From PVC group bacterium (GTDB lineage Bacteria > Verrucomicrobiota > Kiritimatiellia > UBA8416 > PXDI01), in NCBI GenBank assembly GCA_003565095.1, contig PXDI01000134.1, positions 1 through 12,918 of the forward strand: a stretch of DNA of 12,918 bases. Reading direction: 5' to 3'. Under the pieces are notes generated by a model. That model was not told the origin of the DNA. It saw only the letters and a program-made list of their open reading frames with translations, and ran no database searches. Made by a program: the position numbers and the translations under genes. This document shows, piece by piece, positions 4,797 to 12,553 of the stretch. Position 1 is the first letter of the stretch. The number at the start of each line of letters is the position of its first letter.

Positions 4797-7658
4797 TCAA
4801 GTTGGACTGTTTTCTATCGAGTTGCCGGTCTTTTCGCGGTCTCCCTGCTTCACGGCTTCCTTGCGTTGCCACTCCCGGACATAACGCAAAACCGAATGAA
4901 GCGCGCGTGACGCATACGTGTTATCGGGTGTCTCTTTTTCAAGCTCCGCTATTCCTATAAGATCATACACGTTGATCCATGCGCCATCAATATCGACCTC
5001 CAGCATCGGATTCAGGATGTAGCGTCCGCGTTGCACGCGTACGAAAAGCCGGCGATTGTAAAGATCGTCTCTGCGGACCTCGTTTTTCGACAGAATGCTT
5101 GACAGATACGGTCTCTTCCGCCTGCGCTCGGGAATCACATGCTCCGGAAAATACCGCAGCGCGTGAACGAAATCGGCGGTCTCGAAAGCCGGCAGCGACC
5201 TGCGGGTCTTGATCCGGGCAATGTCCTGAAACAGCGCAATCATGGATTGCAGAACAAAAAATTCCATCAGTTTTTGATCGATCTTGATCATGCGCTCCCG
5301 CACTTTTACCTTAAGGCTGCTCGGCGCAAGCAAAGGATAGATGGCGCCGATATGCCTGAGGGCGTACTCTTTGGAGCGATACGCTTCCAGCAGGGCAATC
5401 TGCAACGGGTTGCGCCCCCAATTGTCGCGCAGATTGCGGTGCGCACCCGACTTGACCAGCATGGCGGCCAGATCCGTCCGCCCGAGTCTGGACGCAATCA
5501 TAAGCGGCGTTCGATTCATCTGGTCTCTGAAATCCAGTCCGTAACGTTCGAGCTTTCGCAAGAGCTCCCGTCCGGCAGGGTCCGCGTAGTCCTTCTGGTA
5601 TCGCTCCTCCATTTTGCGCAGAGCGCTGAACGGCTCTTCCGCCTGCTTGAATCCGAGGCGCACCAGTTCGTTAAAGATCGACGGCACATGGTGGATCAAC
5701 GCATAAGCAAAAAGTTCGAGCTTGGCCTGACGATTGAAGCGGTCGGGATTTAACGCTTCCTTTTTTAATTCATCGAGCTGATCGGGCGTCAGGACGCGCC
5801 ACGGCACTTCTTCCGTGACCAGAATCGTCTTGCGAATCGCTTCGGCCTGTTCGGCCTTGCCCTGCATTTCCAGCCGCCGCGCCTCTTCCTTCCACTCATC
5901 GTCCGAAGACGCCTGGACCTTGACGGTCATTTCGCCCTTCAGCTCGGCCAGTCCAAGCAGGCGCCATAAGCGGTGACGCGTGAGCGCTTCGATAAGATAC
6001 ACGTTGCGTACGGCGCGAGTCAGCGCCACGTAGAGAGCGTTCGTATAAAACTTATAAGCTTCGAGGGATTTGTCGGTTTTATCGGACGCGCGGGCGTACC
6101 GCAAGTCTTTCGTCAGGTCGTCCGCGGTAACGCCCGCGGTAATAGCGTCAAAAGCGCGCGCATTGTTCGACACACAGTTCAGCAGCACGATATTTTCGTA
6201 TTCCAAGCCTTTGGCCTCCTGAACGGAAAACACCAACGGTGTATGAAAATCTCTTCTTGCTTCCGGTTTGTCCTCTTCCCGCATGACAATCACGGCCACA
6301 CGCGTTGACCGTGAAGTTTTTTTGTCGATATTGCTCCGGGTCTTCGGACTGTCATACACCAGCTCGACGGTACCGGAACGTTCCGATATGGATTTGACAA
6401 GGTAGTTGCTTTCGCGATCAATCGAACCGAAGCGCGCGTTCTTAACCAGCAGCAGACGATTGGCCGTTTCGGTCACTTCGGGTGAATTGCGGTAGTTGGT
6501 ATCGAGGACGCGGATGATTTCGGCCCGGCCCTTGGCACGCTTCTCGTAGAACATGGTTTTAACCTTGGACCAGGAAAAGAAGTTGGGGTGAACGATCTGG
6601 TTCGAATCACCGCACAACACAAAACTCTCCGGCTGCCGCACGGATTGCAGGATCAATTGAAGCTGGACATTGGTGATGTCCTGCACCTCGTCCACGACCG
6701 CGAAATCGTAGCGGGGCCGGCATAAAGAGCGGTACTCGAATGCGATCAGATTCGGATCGTACCAGCCGCTTGCCTTGAGCCAGCCGCGATAGCGTTGAAA
6801 CAATGCGTAGACGCCCGCCCGCCGGTCATGGGGAAAGATTGATTGGCGTACTCCAAGCGACAGGTATTCGTCAAGGTCCAGACAGGCTTTATCCACTGTC
6901 ATGCCCGTGAGCACGCCGTTGAATTCCTCGAACACCATATGCGCGTCTTTCAAGCCCGAACCGTGCGCATGGCGGGTGAACCAATCCGCGAAAACGCGGA
7001 ACTTTACGGGGTTCCCCGGCGGAACACGGAGCGTTTCCACATATTCGCGCAGTGACAGAAAATCCACGTTCTGGCGTTCGTTTTCGTAACCATTTGAGTA
7101 GTAAAGATTCCGCGCGTTCTCTGCCAGATACGCCGAAAGCGTTACATACAGAACATCCCCGTGGAGGCATTTGAGTTTTTCGAGAGTCAGTGCGGTTTTG
7201 CCGCTGCCGGCCGCGCCGATCAGAATCAAGGGTGTTCTGAGATTAAAAGCTTCCGCCTGACGCTCGTCAAACGAAAGAATCTTGTCGAGCATGTGAAACC
7301 GGTTTTGTTTCGGGTTCACATATGGCAATGGCGCGCGATCTTCAGCAGCCAGGGCGCTTGCCGACTCCAGCGGCTCCAGCTTGCTCTCGTTTATCCTGGC
7401 ACCGTTGAGGAAACGCGATTTTTCATAGGCATGTGCGCGGATGATCTCGAGCAACAACAGGTACGTGTTGCCGCCATAGGAGCCGAACCGGAACAACAGC
7501 CGGTCCGCGTCGCTCAATTTTGCGCGGTAATATGGAGTGCCCTTGAGCTTCTTTACATCGGCCGCGCGGAACTCCCCGGAGCGCAGCGCGGCGACCGTAC
7601 GCTCGAACGCCTCTTTCACGCCGGCAATGTCAAGATCGGTATATTGTAAAATATTCAT
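4797..7658 (-). CDS. RelE/ParE-like domain fused to UvrD-like SF1 helicase with ankyrin repeats
   Basis: The protein is 953 residues. ATG 7658 is chosen because AGGA lies about seven bases upstream and family similarity begins at MNILQYTDLD; the longer frame adds 23 unlikely residues. Residues about 1-80 resemble RelE/ParE toxins: VKKLKGTPYYRAKLS, ADRLLFRFG, then TYLLLLEIIRAHAY, with basic residues at Arg45, Arg53 and Arg74. Helicase motifs follow: DERQAEAF (131-138), Walker A GAAGSGKT (148-155), Walker B VVDEVQD (321-327), CGDSNQIV (349-356), NYRNS (388-392), FSVQEAKGLEYENIVLLN (477-494) and YVALTRAVRNVYLIE (543-557). All are intact, so ATP-driven DNA or RNA translocation is expected. Residues about 706-759 hold two ankyrin-like repeats (NRTPLMIASRLGRTDLAAML, then DNWGRNPLQIALLEA). 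The last 150 residues are unassigned and basic. It stands alone, with no nuclease, methylase or antitoxin gene beside it. The role is unknown; defence, or repair coupled to RNA, is speculation. Confidence 0.85.
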   Translation of the reverse strand: MNILQYTDLDIAGVKEAFERTVAALRSGEFRAADVKKLKGTPYYRAKLSDADRLLFRFGSYGGNTYLLLLEIIRAHAYEKSRFLNGARINESKLEPLESASALAAEDRAPLPYVNPKQNRFHMLDKILSFDERQAEAFNLRTPLILIGAAGSGKTALTLEKLKCLHGDVLYVTLSAYLAENARNLYYSNGYENERQNVDFLSLREYVETLRVPPGNPVKFRVFADWFTRHAHGSGLKDAHMVFEEFNGVLTGMTVDKACLDLDEYLSLGVRQSIFPHDRRAGVYALFQRYRGWLKASGWYDPNLIAFEYRSLCRPRYDFAVVDEVQDITNVQLQLILQSVRQPESFVLCGDSNQIVHPNFFSWSKVKTMFYEKRAKGRAEIIRVLDTNYRNSPEVTETANRLLLVKNARFGSIDRESNYLVKSISERSGTVELVYDSPKTRSNIDKKTSRSTRVAVIVMREEDKPEARRDFHTPLVFSVQEAKGLEYENIVLLNCVSNNARAFDAITAGVTADDLTKDLRYARASDKTDKSLEAYKFYTNALYVALTRAVRNVYLIEALTRHRLWRLLGLAELKGEMTVKVQASSDDEWKEEARRLEMQGKAEQAEAIRKTILVTEEVPWRVLTPDQLDELKKEALNPDRFNRQAKLELFAYALIHHVPSIFNELVRLGFKQAEEPFSALRKMEERYQKDYADPAGRELLRKLERYGLDFRDQMNRTPLMIASRLGRTDLAAMLVKSGAHRNLRDNWGRNPLQIALLEAYRSKEYALRHIGAIYPLLAPSSLKVKVRERMIKIDQKLMEFFVLQSMIALFQDIARIKTRRSLPAFETADFVHALRYFPEHVIPERRRKRPYLSSILSKNEVRRDDLYNRRLFVRVQRGRYILNPMLEVDIDGAWINVYDLIGIAELEKETPDNTYASRALHSVLRYVREWQRKEAVKQGDREKTGNSIENSPT

Positions 7659-8003
7659 GTTCGTCCTTTTGAAAGCCGGACCATCTCGACGGTTTCTGCC
7701 GGCCGAAGACGAGGATGTTCGCGTCAATTGCCATTGGCTTGCATGCTGAATCCGGCTAAATTGAAAAATAAAATGGGGATTTCGGCAAATGTCAAGAAAC
7801 TTGCTTTCTTCAGCTGCGAATTGCTGGGTAAATTACCCTTGCTCTGAGCACCGCGGCTGGTTATGCTCACCATGTTGTTTGTTTTTTTGATTGGCACCCG
7901 TTTTCTTTTGTCCTGCATAATTGAAGGGTAGTTTGTGAATCAGAATGTGCATTAGGCGCCGGATATCGGCACATAACACGATTATCAGACAAGGCACTAT
8001 CAT
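7659..8003. promoter_or_regulatory. Divergent intergenic region with a perfect palindrome
   Basis: No gene is supportable in these 345 bases between the helicase (minus) and the ABC exporter (plus). GGGTAA (7826-7831) and TTACCC (7833-7838) form a perfect palindrome about a single A, close to the centre. TGAGCA (7845-7850) and TGCTCA (7864-7869) form a second inverted repeat beside it. Both look like operator half-sites for a dimeric regulator. A possible weak promoter for the exporter is TTGGCA (7891-7896) with CATAAT (7916-7921), but the 19-base spacing is long. Confidence 0.4.
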
Positions 8004-8972
8004 ATGACAGAAATAATCGAAACCCACCGGTTGCGTCGTGAATACGGAACGCTTGTGGCGGTCGATGCGGCGGACTTACGCGTTGAGAGCGGACAGGTTG
8101 TAGGCTTGATTGGACCGAACGGGGCGGGCAAAACAACGCTGCTGCGCATGCTGGCAACACTGCTGAGACCAACAGATGGAGACGTGCGCATTGCCGGTTA
8201 TGATGCCCGCACTGAATTCCTTCAGATTCGTCGCCATCTCGGATTCATGCCGGATTTTTTCAATTTATATAGCGATTTGACGCTTCGTGAAACCCTTGGA
8301 TTCTTTGCCGACGCATACGGTGTTGAACGGCATACCATTCCTAAGCGCATTGACGAAACTCTGCATACAGTGGATTTACACGCAAAAGGCCATGAGCTGG
8401 TTCGCAATCTTTCGCGCGGCATGACGCAACGGTTGGGATTGGGGACACTGCTTGTGCGTGATCCGCGGGTATTGTTACTGGATGAGCCGGCATCCGGATT
8501 GGATCCGTTGGCGCGAATGCAGTTGCGCGATATCCTGCGGAAACTGCGCAACGAGGGACGGACGGTGGTTGTCTCTTCACATATTCTTCCGGAACTAGAA
8601 GGATTTTGCACAGATATGATTGTGATGGACCGCGGACAGATAATGGCCAGCGGGAGCGTTGAGGATATAGCGCGCAAACTGAAGAGCGGGCGCACTTTCG
8701 TTATTGGCGTGAAGGGCAGCGCTGAAGCAGCAAAAGCCATACTTGAGCAATCTACGGAGTTACTGGTGGAAGCGAAGGCAGACACCGAATTGCTGGTCGA
8801 GGTGGCGGAGAGTGAGTTCGACGAATCTGAATTGGTGCAGATACTGGTACAGGCGGGAGTCCGCATTACAAAATTCTGTGAGCAACGGCATGGTATTGAA
8901 GATATTTTCATGATGATATCCGGGCAGAACTCCCAAAGAACCGGAACTAGCCGCGAGGAGGGTGTGTTATGA
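8004..8972 (+). CDS. ABC exporter ATP-binding protein (CcmA/DrrA type)
   Basis: This 322-residue cytoplasmic ATPase powers the membrane protein encoded next. Visible elements are Walker A GPNGAGKTT (37-45), the signature LSRGMTQR (136-143), Walker B VLLLDEP (156-162), the D-loop SGLDP (164-168) and the switch histidine in SSHILPEL (His193). The Q-loop position reads PDFFNLY, with Asp in place of Gln, as is common in ABC-2 type ATPases. Residues about 225-310 form the C-terminal extension typical of the DrrA/CcmA group. The start has AAGG about nine bases upstream. The stop overlaps the permease start by ATGA (8969-8972). The substrate cannot be read from the sequence. Confidence 0.92.
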   Translation: MTEIIETHRLRREYGTLVAVDAADLRVESGQVVGLIGPNGAGKTTLLRMLATLLRPTDGDVRIAGYDARTEFLQIRRHLGFMPDFFNLYSDLTLRETLGFFADAYGVERHTIPKRIDETLHTVDLHAKGHELVRNLSRGMTQRLGLGTLLVRDPRVLLLDEPASGLDPLARMQLRDILRKLRNEGRTVVVSSHILPELEGFCTDMIVMDRGQIMASGSVEDIARKLKSGRTFVIGVKGSAEAAKAILEQSTELLVEAKADTELLVEVAESEFDESELVQILVQAGVRITKFCEQRHGIEDIFMMISGQNSQRTGTSREEGVL

Positions 8973-10414
8973 TAAAGAATGCCCTGATCAGACGCTATGC
9001 CGTGTCCGCGTTACGGCCGCAATATATCTGGGTGAATATTGGAATATATGGCATAGGCCTGGCTTTGATCTGCATCATCAATTTGCTGGCATTGCGGTCA
9101 GGTGCGGTTTATGACGGGGAACTGCGTTTATGTTTGCGGTCTGTTTATGGTCAATTGCTGGCGATTCAGTTTCTTTTATTATGGGTTTGGGGAGGATATT
9201 CGGCCGGAAATGCGCTGCGCGACGAGATGCTCAACAAGTCATATGACTTTTTCCGGCTGTTGCCTTTGCGTCCGGGACAAAAGCTACTGGGAGTGGCTGT
9301 GGGTCGCAATTTACTTGCACTGGCACTGGCAGCTGTAACGGCTGTGGTGCAATTGGTGTTTGGTTTTGCCGGCGGGGTTCCTGTTTTTCTCCAGGCGCAA
9401 GTCGCTTTTGCCCTTATTGCAACGACGATGGTGATCTGGAATGTAGCGGTGCTATCTTCCGTACGCGTGCGGAAAGGCAAGAAACAGCGCCGCGGGATAT
9501 CTGCCGTACTGCTGCTCTTTTTTGCGCTATGGATGGTTCCGATGGTCATCAATCTAATCATCCTGGTCAGTTCAGTTGTTGAACTTGAAAACTGGAAGCT
9601 GTCATTCTTCACCGCGGATTTACCAGGGCTGCTGGTCGTTGGCAGCATCGCCCTTTATCTTGCTTTATGGGCTATGCGGGGAGCAACACGACAACTAACG
9701 CGCTCTGATCAGCCTCTTTTCAGTCCGGCCGGGGCTTACATTTTTCTGAGCGGATGCCTTGCAATCGCGCTTGGTTTATTCTGGCAGGAACTGACCGGAC
9801 GCAATCCGAAAATGTGGTTTATGTATGCCGCCACTACACACTTTTTGATTGTCAGTATTCCGTTCGGCGTATTGCGGTCTTACGAGCAATATATGGAACT
9901 GACCTACGAATTGGCGCGGAAGCATGGAAAAGGAAAAGCGCTGGGTCTATCATTTTTTCGCGCGTCCAATCCTGTCGCATGGATCAAACTTTACGCATTG
10001 TGGGCGGCTTTCAGCGTAGGGGCTGCCGCGCTCGGCTCCGTGGAAGCAATCAGGTGGGCCGTGGTTCTTGCGGGATGTTTGTTTTTCGCGTGGGCGGTTT
10101 TTCTATTGCTCGTTGAGTTTGCGGTTGTCAGTGCGCCTAAAAACGAGAAAATCAAATTTTTTGCCGGATTTATTGCTATTGTTTATCTGGTTCTGCCGGG
10201 GGTTCTTGCCGGCATCCTGAGCGAGAGCGTGATCTTCTCGTTTTCATTTTTTGGCGTATGGGCAGCCGTGGGTGAGCGCGCCCTCGAGAGCAGCCCTAAC
10301 GAGCTGATGCTGTTTGCTCCGCTGTTGCTGAATGTTCTGCTCGCTACTGTGTTTGCAATAATTATCCGGCGGCACTACAGAGGTATCATTGCGGCACGTC
10401 GTAATATGCTATAA
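8969..10414 (+). CDS. ABC transporter permease (12-13 membrane segments)
   Basis: The 481-residue integral inner-membrane protein has hydrophobic stretches near residues 20-42, 62-80, 107-133, 142-164, 178-202, 218-235, 253-272, 283-301, 342-386 (two), 396-435 (two) and 446-467. That makes it larger than the usual six-helix ABC-2 permease, in effect a double-length unit, so one chain may form the whole pore with two ATPases. A cytoplasmic loop, RPGQKLLG (101-108), follows the motif YDFFRLLPL, which resembles the coupling region of ABC-2 exporters (DFLLSLPV-like). It is translationally coupled to the ATPase gene. No peptide precursor, modification enzyme or immunity gene is beside it, so the exported substrate is unknown. 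No clear terminator follows. Confidence 0.88.
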   Translation: MIKNALIRRYAVSALRPQYIWVNIGIYGIGLALICIINLLALRSGAVYDGELRLCLRSVYGQLLAIQFLLLWVWGGYSAGNALRDEMLNKSYDFFRLLPLRPGQKLLGVAVGRNLLALALAAVTAVVQLVFGFAGGVPVFLQAQVAFALIATTMVIWNVAVLSSVRVRKGKKQRRGISAVLLLFFALWMVPMVINLIILVSSVVELENWKLSFFTADLPGLLVVGSIALYLALWAMRGATRQLTRSDQPLFSPAGAYIFLSGCLAIALGLFWQELTGRNPKMWFMYAATTHFLIVSIPFGVLRSYEQYMELTYELARKHGKGKALGLSFFRASNPVAWIKLYALWAAFSVGAAALGSVEAIRWAVVLAGCLFFAWAVFLLLVEFAVVSAPKNEKIKFFAGFIAIVYLVLPGVLAGILSESVIFSFSFFGVWAAVGERALESSPNELMLFAPLLLNVLLATVFAIIIRRHYRGIIAARRNML

Positions 10415-10597
10415 TAAACATAAACTGCTGGTAGATGTTTGTCCGGCAGGTCACGGAACTTTTTTGGAACGTGGAGAATATTCCAAAGCGCTGGACATTT
10501 CCGGGACTGTGTAATGAAGCGTCTAATCGAGCGGAAACGCACAACACTCTGAACGCCATTCGGGACAGACCCAAGATTGCCATATCAGGAGATAAGC

Positions 10598-11086
10598 TTG
10601 ACCAAAAAGACAGGAAAACGCGAAACGCTAATTATCCGGCCGCCAAGTGAATACAGGAGTCTTTTAATCAGAGTAACCCGCGGTTGCGCCTGGAACCGCT
10701 GTAAGTTTTGCGGACTGTATCCGGCGCTGGGTGAACCCAGCCATTCTGCAAGAATGGTTTCTGAAATAAAATCTGATATTGATTTTCTTGCCGCCGCGTA
10801 TTCAAGCTTTACAACCGCCTTTCTGGGTGATGCCGACCCCCTCGGAATGCCCGTCAATGATCTTGAAGCTGTTCTCCATTATCTCCGAAAACGTATTCCG
10901 GGACTTGTAAGAATTACTGCCTATGCACGGACCGCATCACTAAACAAATTAGGCTATACCGGAATCCAACGGCTGAGTCTCCAGATACTCGGCAAAGCGA
11001 GGCAGATAGCTGGGGTCTGTGGTCATTCCGTTCCAGATATTGTAGTGCAGAATATTCATAGGCAGTGTCGTGTTTTTACGTATTAA
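10598..11086 (+). pseudogene. Radical SAM protein, truncated at its 3' part
   Basis: I take TTG 10598 as the start because AGGAG (10587-10591) is spaced seven bases before it. Residues 22-40 read LLIRVTRGCAWNRCKFCGL, a cysteine triad (Cys30, Cys35, Cys38, C-x4-C-x2-C) that binds the 4Fe-4S cluster for S-adenosylmethionine cleavage. FLGDADPLGMP, IPGLVRITAYARTASLNKL and the helices between them follow the radical SAM barrel. The family continues for 200 or more further residues (expected next: a segment of the type GLxRIHxGLESG). Here, from about 10945-10970, the frame instead reads through the antisense of an unrelated endonuclease gene to a stop at 11084-11086. The first ~117 residues are genuine; the last ~45 are not. 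The product would lack half the barrel and should be inactive. Confidence 0.8.
10949..11059 (-). pseudogene. 5' fragment of an endonuclease/exonuclease/phosphatase (EEP) family gene
   Basis: From ATG 11059 the minus strand reads MNILHYNIWNG, then SYLPRFAEYLETQPLD, the standard opening of EEP-fold proteins (first strand with the conserved Asn of YNIWNG, then a helix ending before the NPDVIGLQE motif). The text breaks off just before the catalytic glutamate strand, ends SGIA and stops at 10949-10951. A full member has about 250 residues, so almost all of it is missing. The frame is open upstream and merges with the 11060-11290 ORF, and no ribosome site is seen at ATG 11059. Confidence 0.6.
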
Positions 11087-11290
11087 TAAGAAACCGCTCC
11101 CCGGCTCCCGCCCGACCCGCATCTCCCGCCAATGCCGTAAAACCAAATCCCTGCTGGCGTGATCTATTACCGGCGTCATCAGCGCCGCATCAGGCAAACG
11201 CCCCGCCAGCCAGGCATTCAAGACCTCTTCAATATCACCTGATGTGAAAGAAATGGTTTCAATGCCCGCCACTGAAAGCATTTGCGCCAT
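11060..11290 (-). CDS. Unrecognised ORF downstream of the FmdE gene
   Basis: The frame opens after a stop just downstream of the fmdE-like gene; the first ATG (11290) gives MAQMLSVAGIETISFTSGDI. It has mixed alpha/beta character: ISFTSGDIEEVLNAWLAG, LPDAALMTPVID, DLVLRHWREM, GSGFLLIRKN. This recalls a periplasmic-binding-like or Rossmann-like fold, perhaps the C-terminal half of a sensor or binding protein, but I cannot name a family. The frame is fused without a stop to the EEP fragment. It may be the tail of a gene whose 5' part is lost. It has no ribosome binding site of note. Confidence 0.35.
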
Positions 11291-11327
11291 AGGCTGGAAT
11301 GTCTGTGATACACTAAAAGAGATTCAG

Positions 11328-11921
11328 TCACGTCTTTTCGGCGCATGGGATGCATAAAGCACGACCAGTCTCTTTCTGCTGTACTCGGGTTGACATGATG
11401 CGCTCTCCACAGTCCGCGCAGTTTTCCGAGGAAAAAATTCTGGCCGGTGACGGCATCGCGATTTGCGGCGAGGAAAGCTTTATGAATTTATCTTCGGGAT
11501 GAGTAAGAATGCGTTGGACCCGCCGCGCGGTAATCTGTGCGCGCTCGTCCTGCTCTTCCAGGGTGAGCACCGGTTTTGTAACCAGCTCCACAAACCGGGC
11601 GTCGTCCGCATCCTCATAATGAAACGGTTCGGCATAAATCCGCACACCCTGCCCGTCAGTCCGTCGGAAAAAGGTATAAACCGGCTTGCCGTGATCAAGA
11701 AAACGCAGATTTCCCTTACCGAAAGTGCAGCCGCAGAGATACTGAACAGCATCAACACCACAAGCGTCATTCTCGACTACCGCCACCAACTCTTCATCCA
11801 CCGAACGCTCAACCAGCAGCTCACGCACTGCCACCCGTGCAACCCGGTATCCAACCGCCAACCCCGGACAGGAATGACCATGAAATTCAACCGTCTCTTC
11901 ATAACTCGCGTCTGTTTTCAT
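11328..11921 (-). CDS. FmdE family protein with C-terminal zinc ribbon
   Basis: The 197-residue protein carries an FmdE domain, named after a subunit encoded with molybdenum formylmethanofuran dehydrogenase. Residues 13-20 read FHGHSCPG, with His14, His16 and Cys18 as likely metal ligands. DACGVDAVQ (52-60) and CGCTFGKGN (63-71) complete the cysteine-rich core. After a helical linker (LEEQDERAQITARRVQRIL), CADC (168-171) and CIPC (190-193) form a treble-clef or ribbon-like zinc site. The length is typical of the bacterial stand-alone version. It overlaps the EcfT gene by ATGA (11918-11921), so it belongs to that operon. Stand-alone FmdE proteins near ECF or ABC metal transporters suggest a role in metal sensing, delivery or cofactor handling (Mo, W or Ni are candidates); the sequence does not say which. 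No other fmd or fwd gene is present. Confidence 0.85.
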   Translation of the reverse strand: MKTDASYEETVEFHGHSCPGLAVGYRVARVAVRELLVERSVDEELVAVVENDACGVDAVQYLCGCTFGKGNLRFLDHGKPVYTFFRRTDGQGVRIYAEPFHYEDADDARFVELVTKPVLTLEEQDERAQITARRVQRILTHPEDKFIKLSSPQIAMPSPARIFSSENCADCGERIMSTRVQQKETGRALCIPCAEKT

Positions 11922-12553
11922 TTGTTCTGTTCCTTTCGTTTATCGGCACGTTTCCATGCGCCATGCCTGATTTCCAGCGACAAAGCCAGATCGTGCGCCT
12001 TCTTCATTTGTCCCACAAACAAAGGAACAAACAACGGCAGCAATGCACGCGGATCATAAAAAAGTCTACGCGGATTAAATTCGCGACAGCGCTGAACCTC
12101 GATAATACGCCGAGCCTCCTCGCTGCACAACGGAATAAAGCGCAGCAGAGTAGAGAAGAATAACACCGCCTTTTCCGGCAGGCCAATAGCAGACAGCGCC
12201 CCGGTCAAAGCAGGCAGGGGAACAACCCTGATGACATATAAATTGGCCGTAATCAAAATGAGCAGCCGCAACAACAGCAGCAACATATTAGTCAAACCCC
12301 ATACAAATCCAGCACGCCATTCACCGGTTTGCTCATAGCCCGCAATCCAGAAGAGCGGTAGCATCCACGGCAGCCCCATACTCATCAAACCAAACAGCAG
12401 CGCTGTTGCGCGGTTCAAACCTTTTTGTAAATGCAGCAACAAGAGTAATGCCTGTACCGGGAACAGCACCCAATATGATTCAACAAAGAACACGCTCACG
12501 CTCAACAAGAGCAATAATGCCAGTGGCAGTAACGGCAACAGCTTGCTTTTCAT
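11918..12553 (-). CDS. ECF transporter transmembrane protein (EcfT/CbiQ-like)
   Basis: The protein is 211 residues from ATG 12553, chosen because this ATG overlaps the ATPase stop by ATGA (12550-12553); a longer start at 12586 would lie inside the ATPase gene. It has strongly hydrophobic segments near residues 6-24, 28-41, 50-71, 84-108 and 170-181. The EcfT coupling helices carry EARRIIEVQRCR (146-157) and a second motif, SLEIRHG (192-198), in the place of the family's second Ala/Ser-Arg-Gly motif. It joins ECF ATPases to a substrate-binding S component in the inner membrane. No S component (CbiM, NikM or BioY-like) is within the window; it could be encoded upstream. A cobalt/nickel CbiQ assignment is possible but not shown. 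Confidence 0.83.
   Translation of the reverse strand: MKSKLLPLLPLALLLLLSVSVFFVESYWVLFPVQALLLLLHLQKGLNRATALLFGLMSMGLPWMLPLFWIAGYEQTGEWRAGFVWGLTNMLLLLLRLLILITANLYVIRVVPLPALTGALSAIGLPEKAVLFFSTLLRFIPLCSEEARRIIEVQRCREFNPRRLFYDPRALLPLFVPLFVGQMKKAHDLALSLEIRHGAWKRADKRKEQNK

Noticed and set aside
5139..5753. Plus-strand 204-residue ORF inside the helicase
   Set aside because: It is antisense to the ankyrin and C-terminal part of a clearly coding gene, with no independent evidence.
79..7970. Shared GCGCCGGATAT at 79-89 and about 7956-7966
   Set aside because: Eleven shared bases with no further similarity are within chance for a window this size.
8085..8100. Possible loss of ATPase function because Asp replaces the Q-loop Gln (PDFFNLY)
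   Set aside because: Acidic residues at this site are common among CcmA/DrrA-type ATPases, and all other motifs are intact.
10435..10650. Plus-strand 71-residue ORF upstream of the radical SAM gene
   Set aside because: It has no family resemblance, no Shine-Dalgarno, and overlaps the radical SAM start in another frame.
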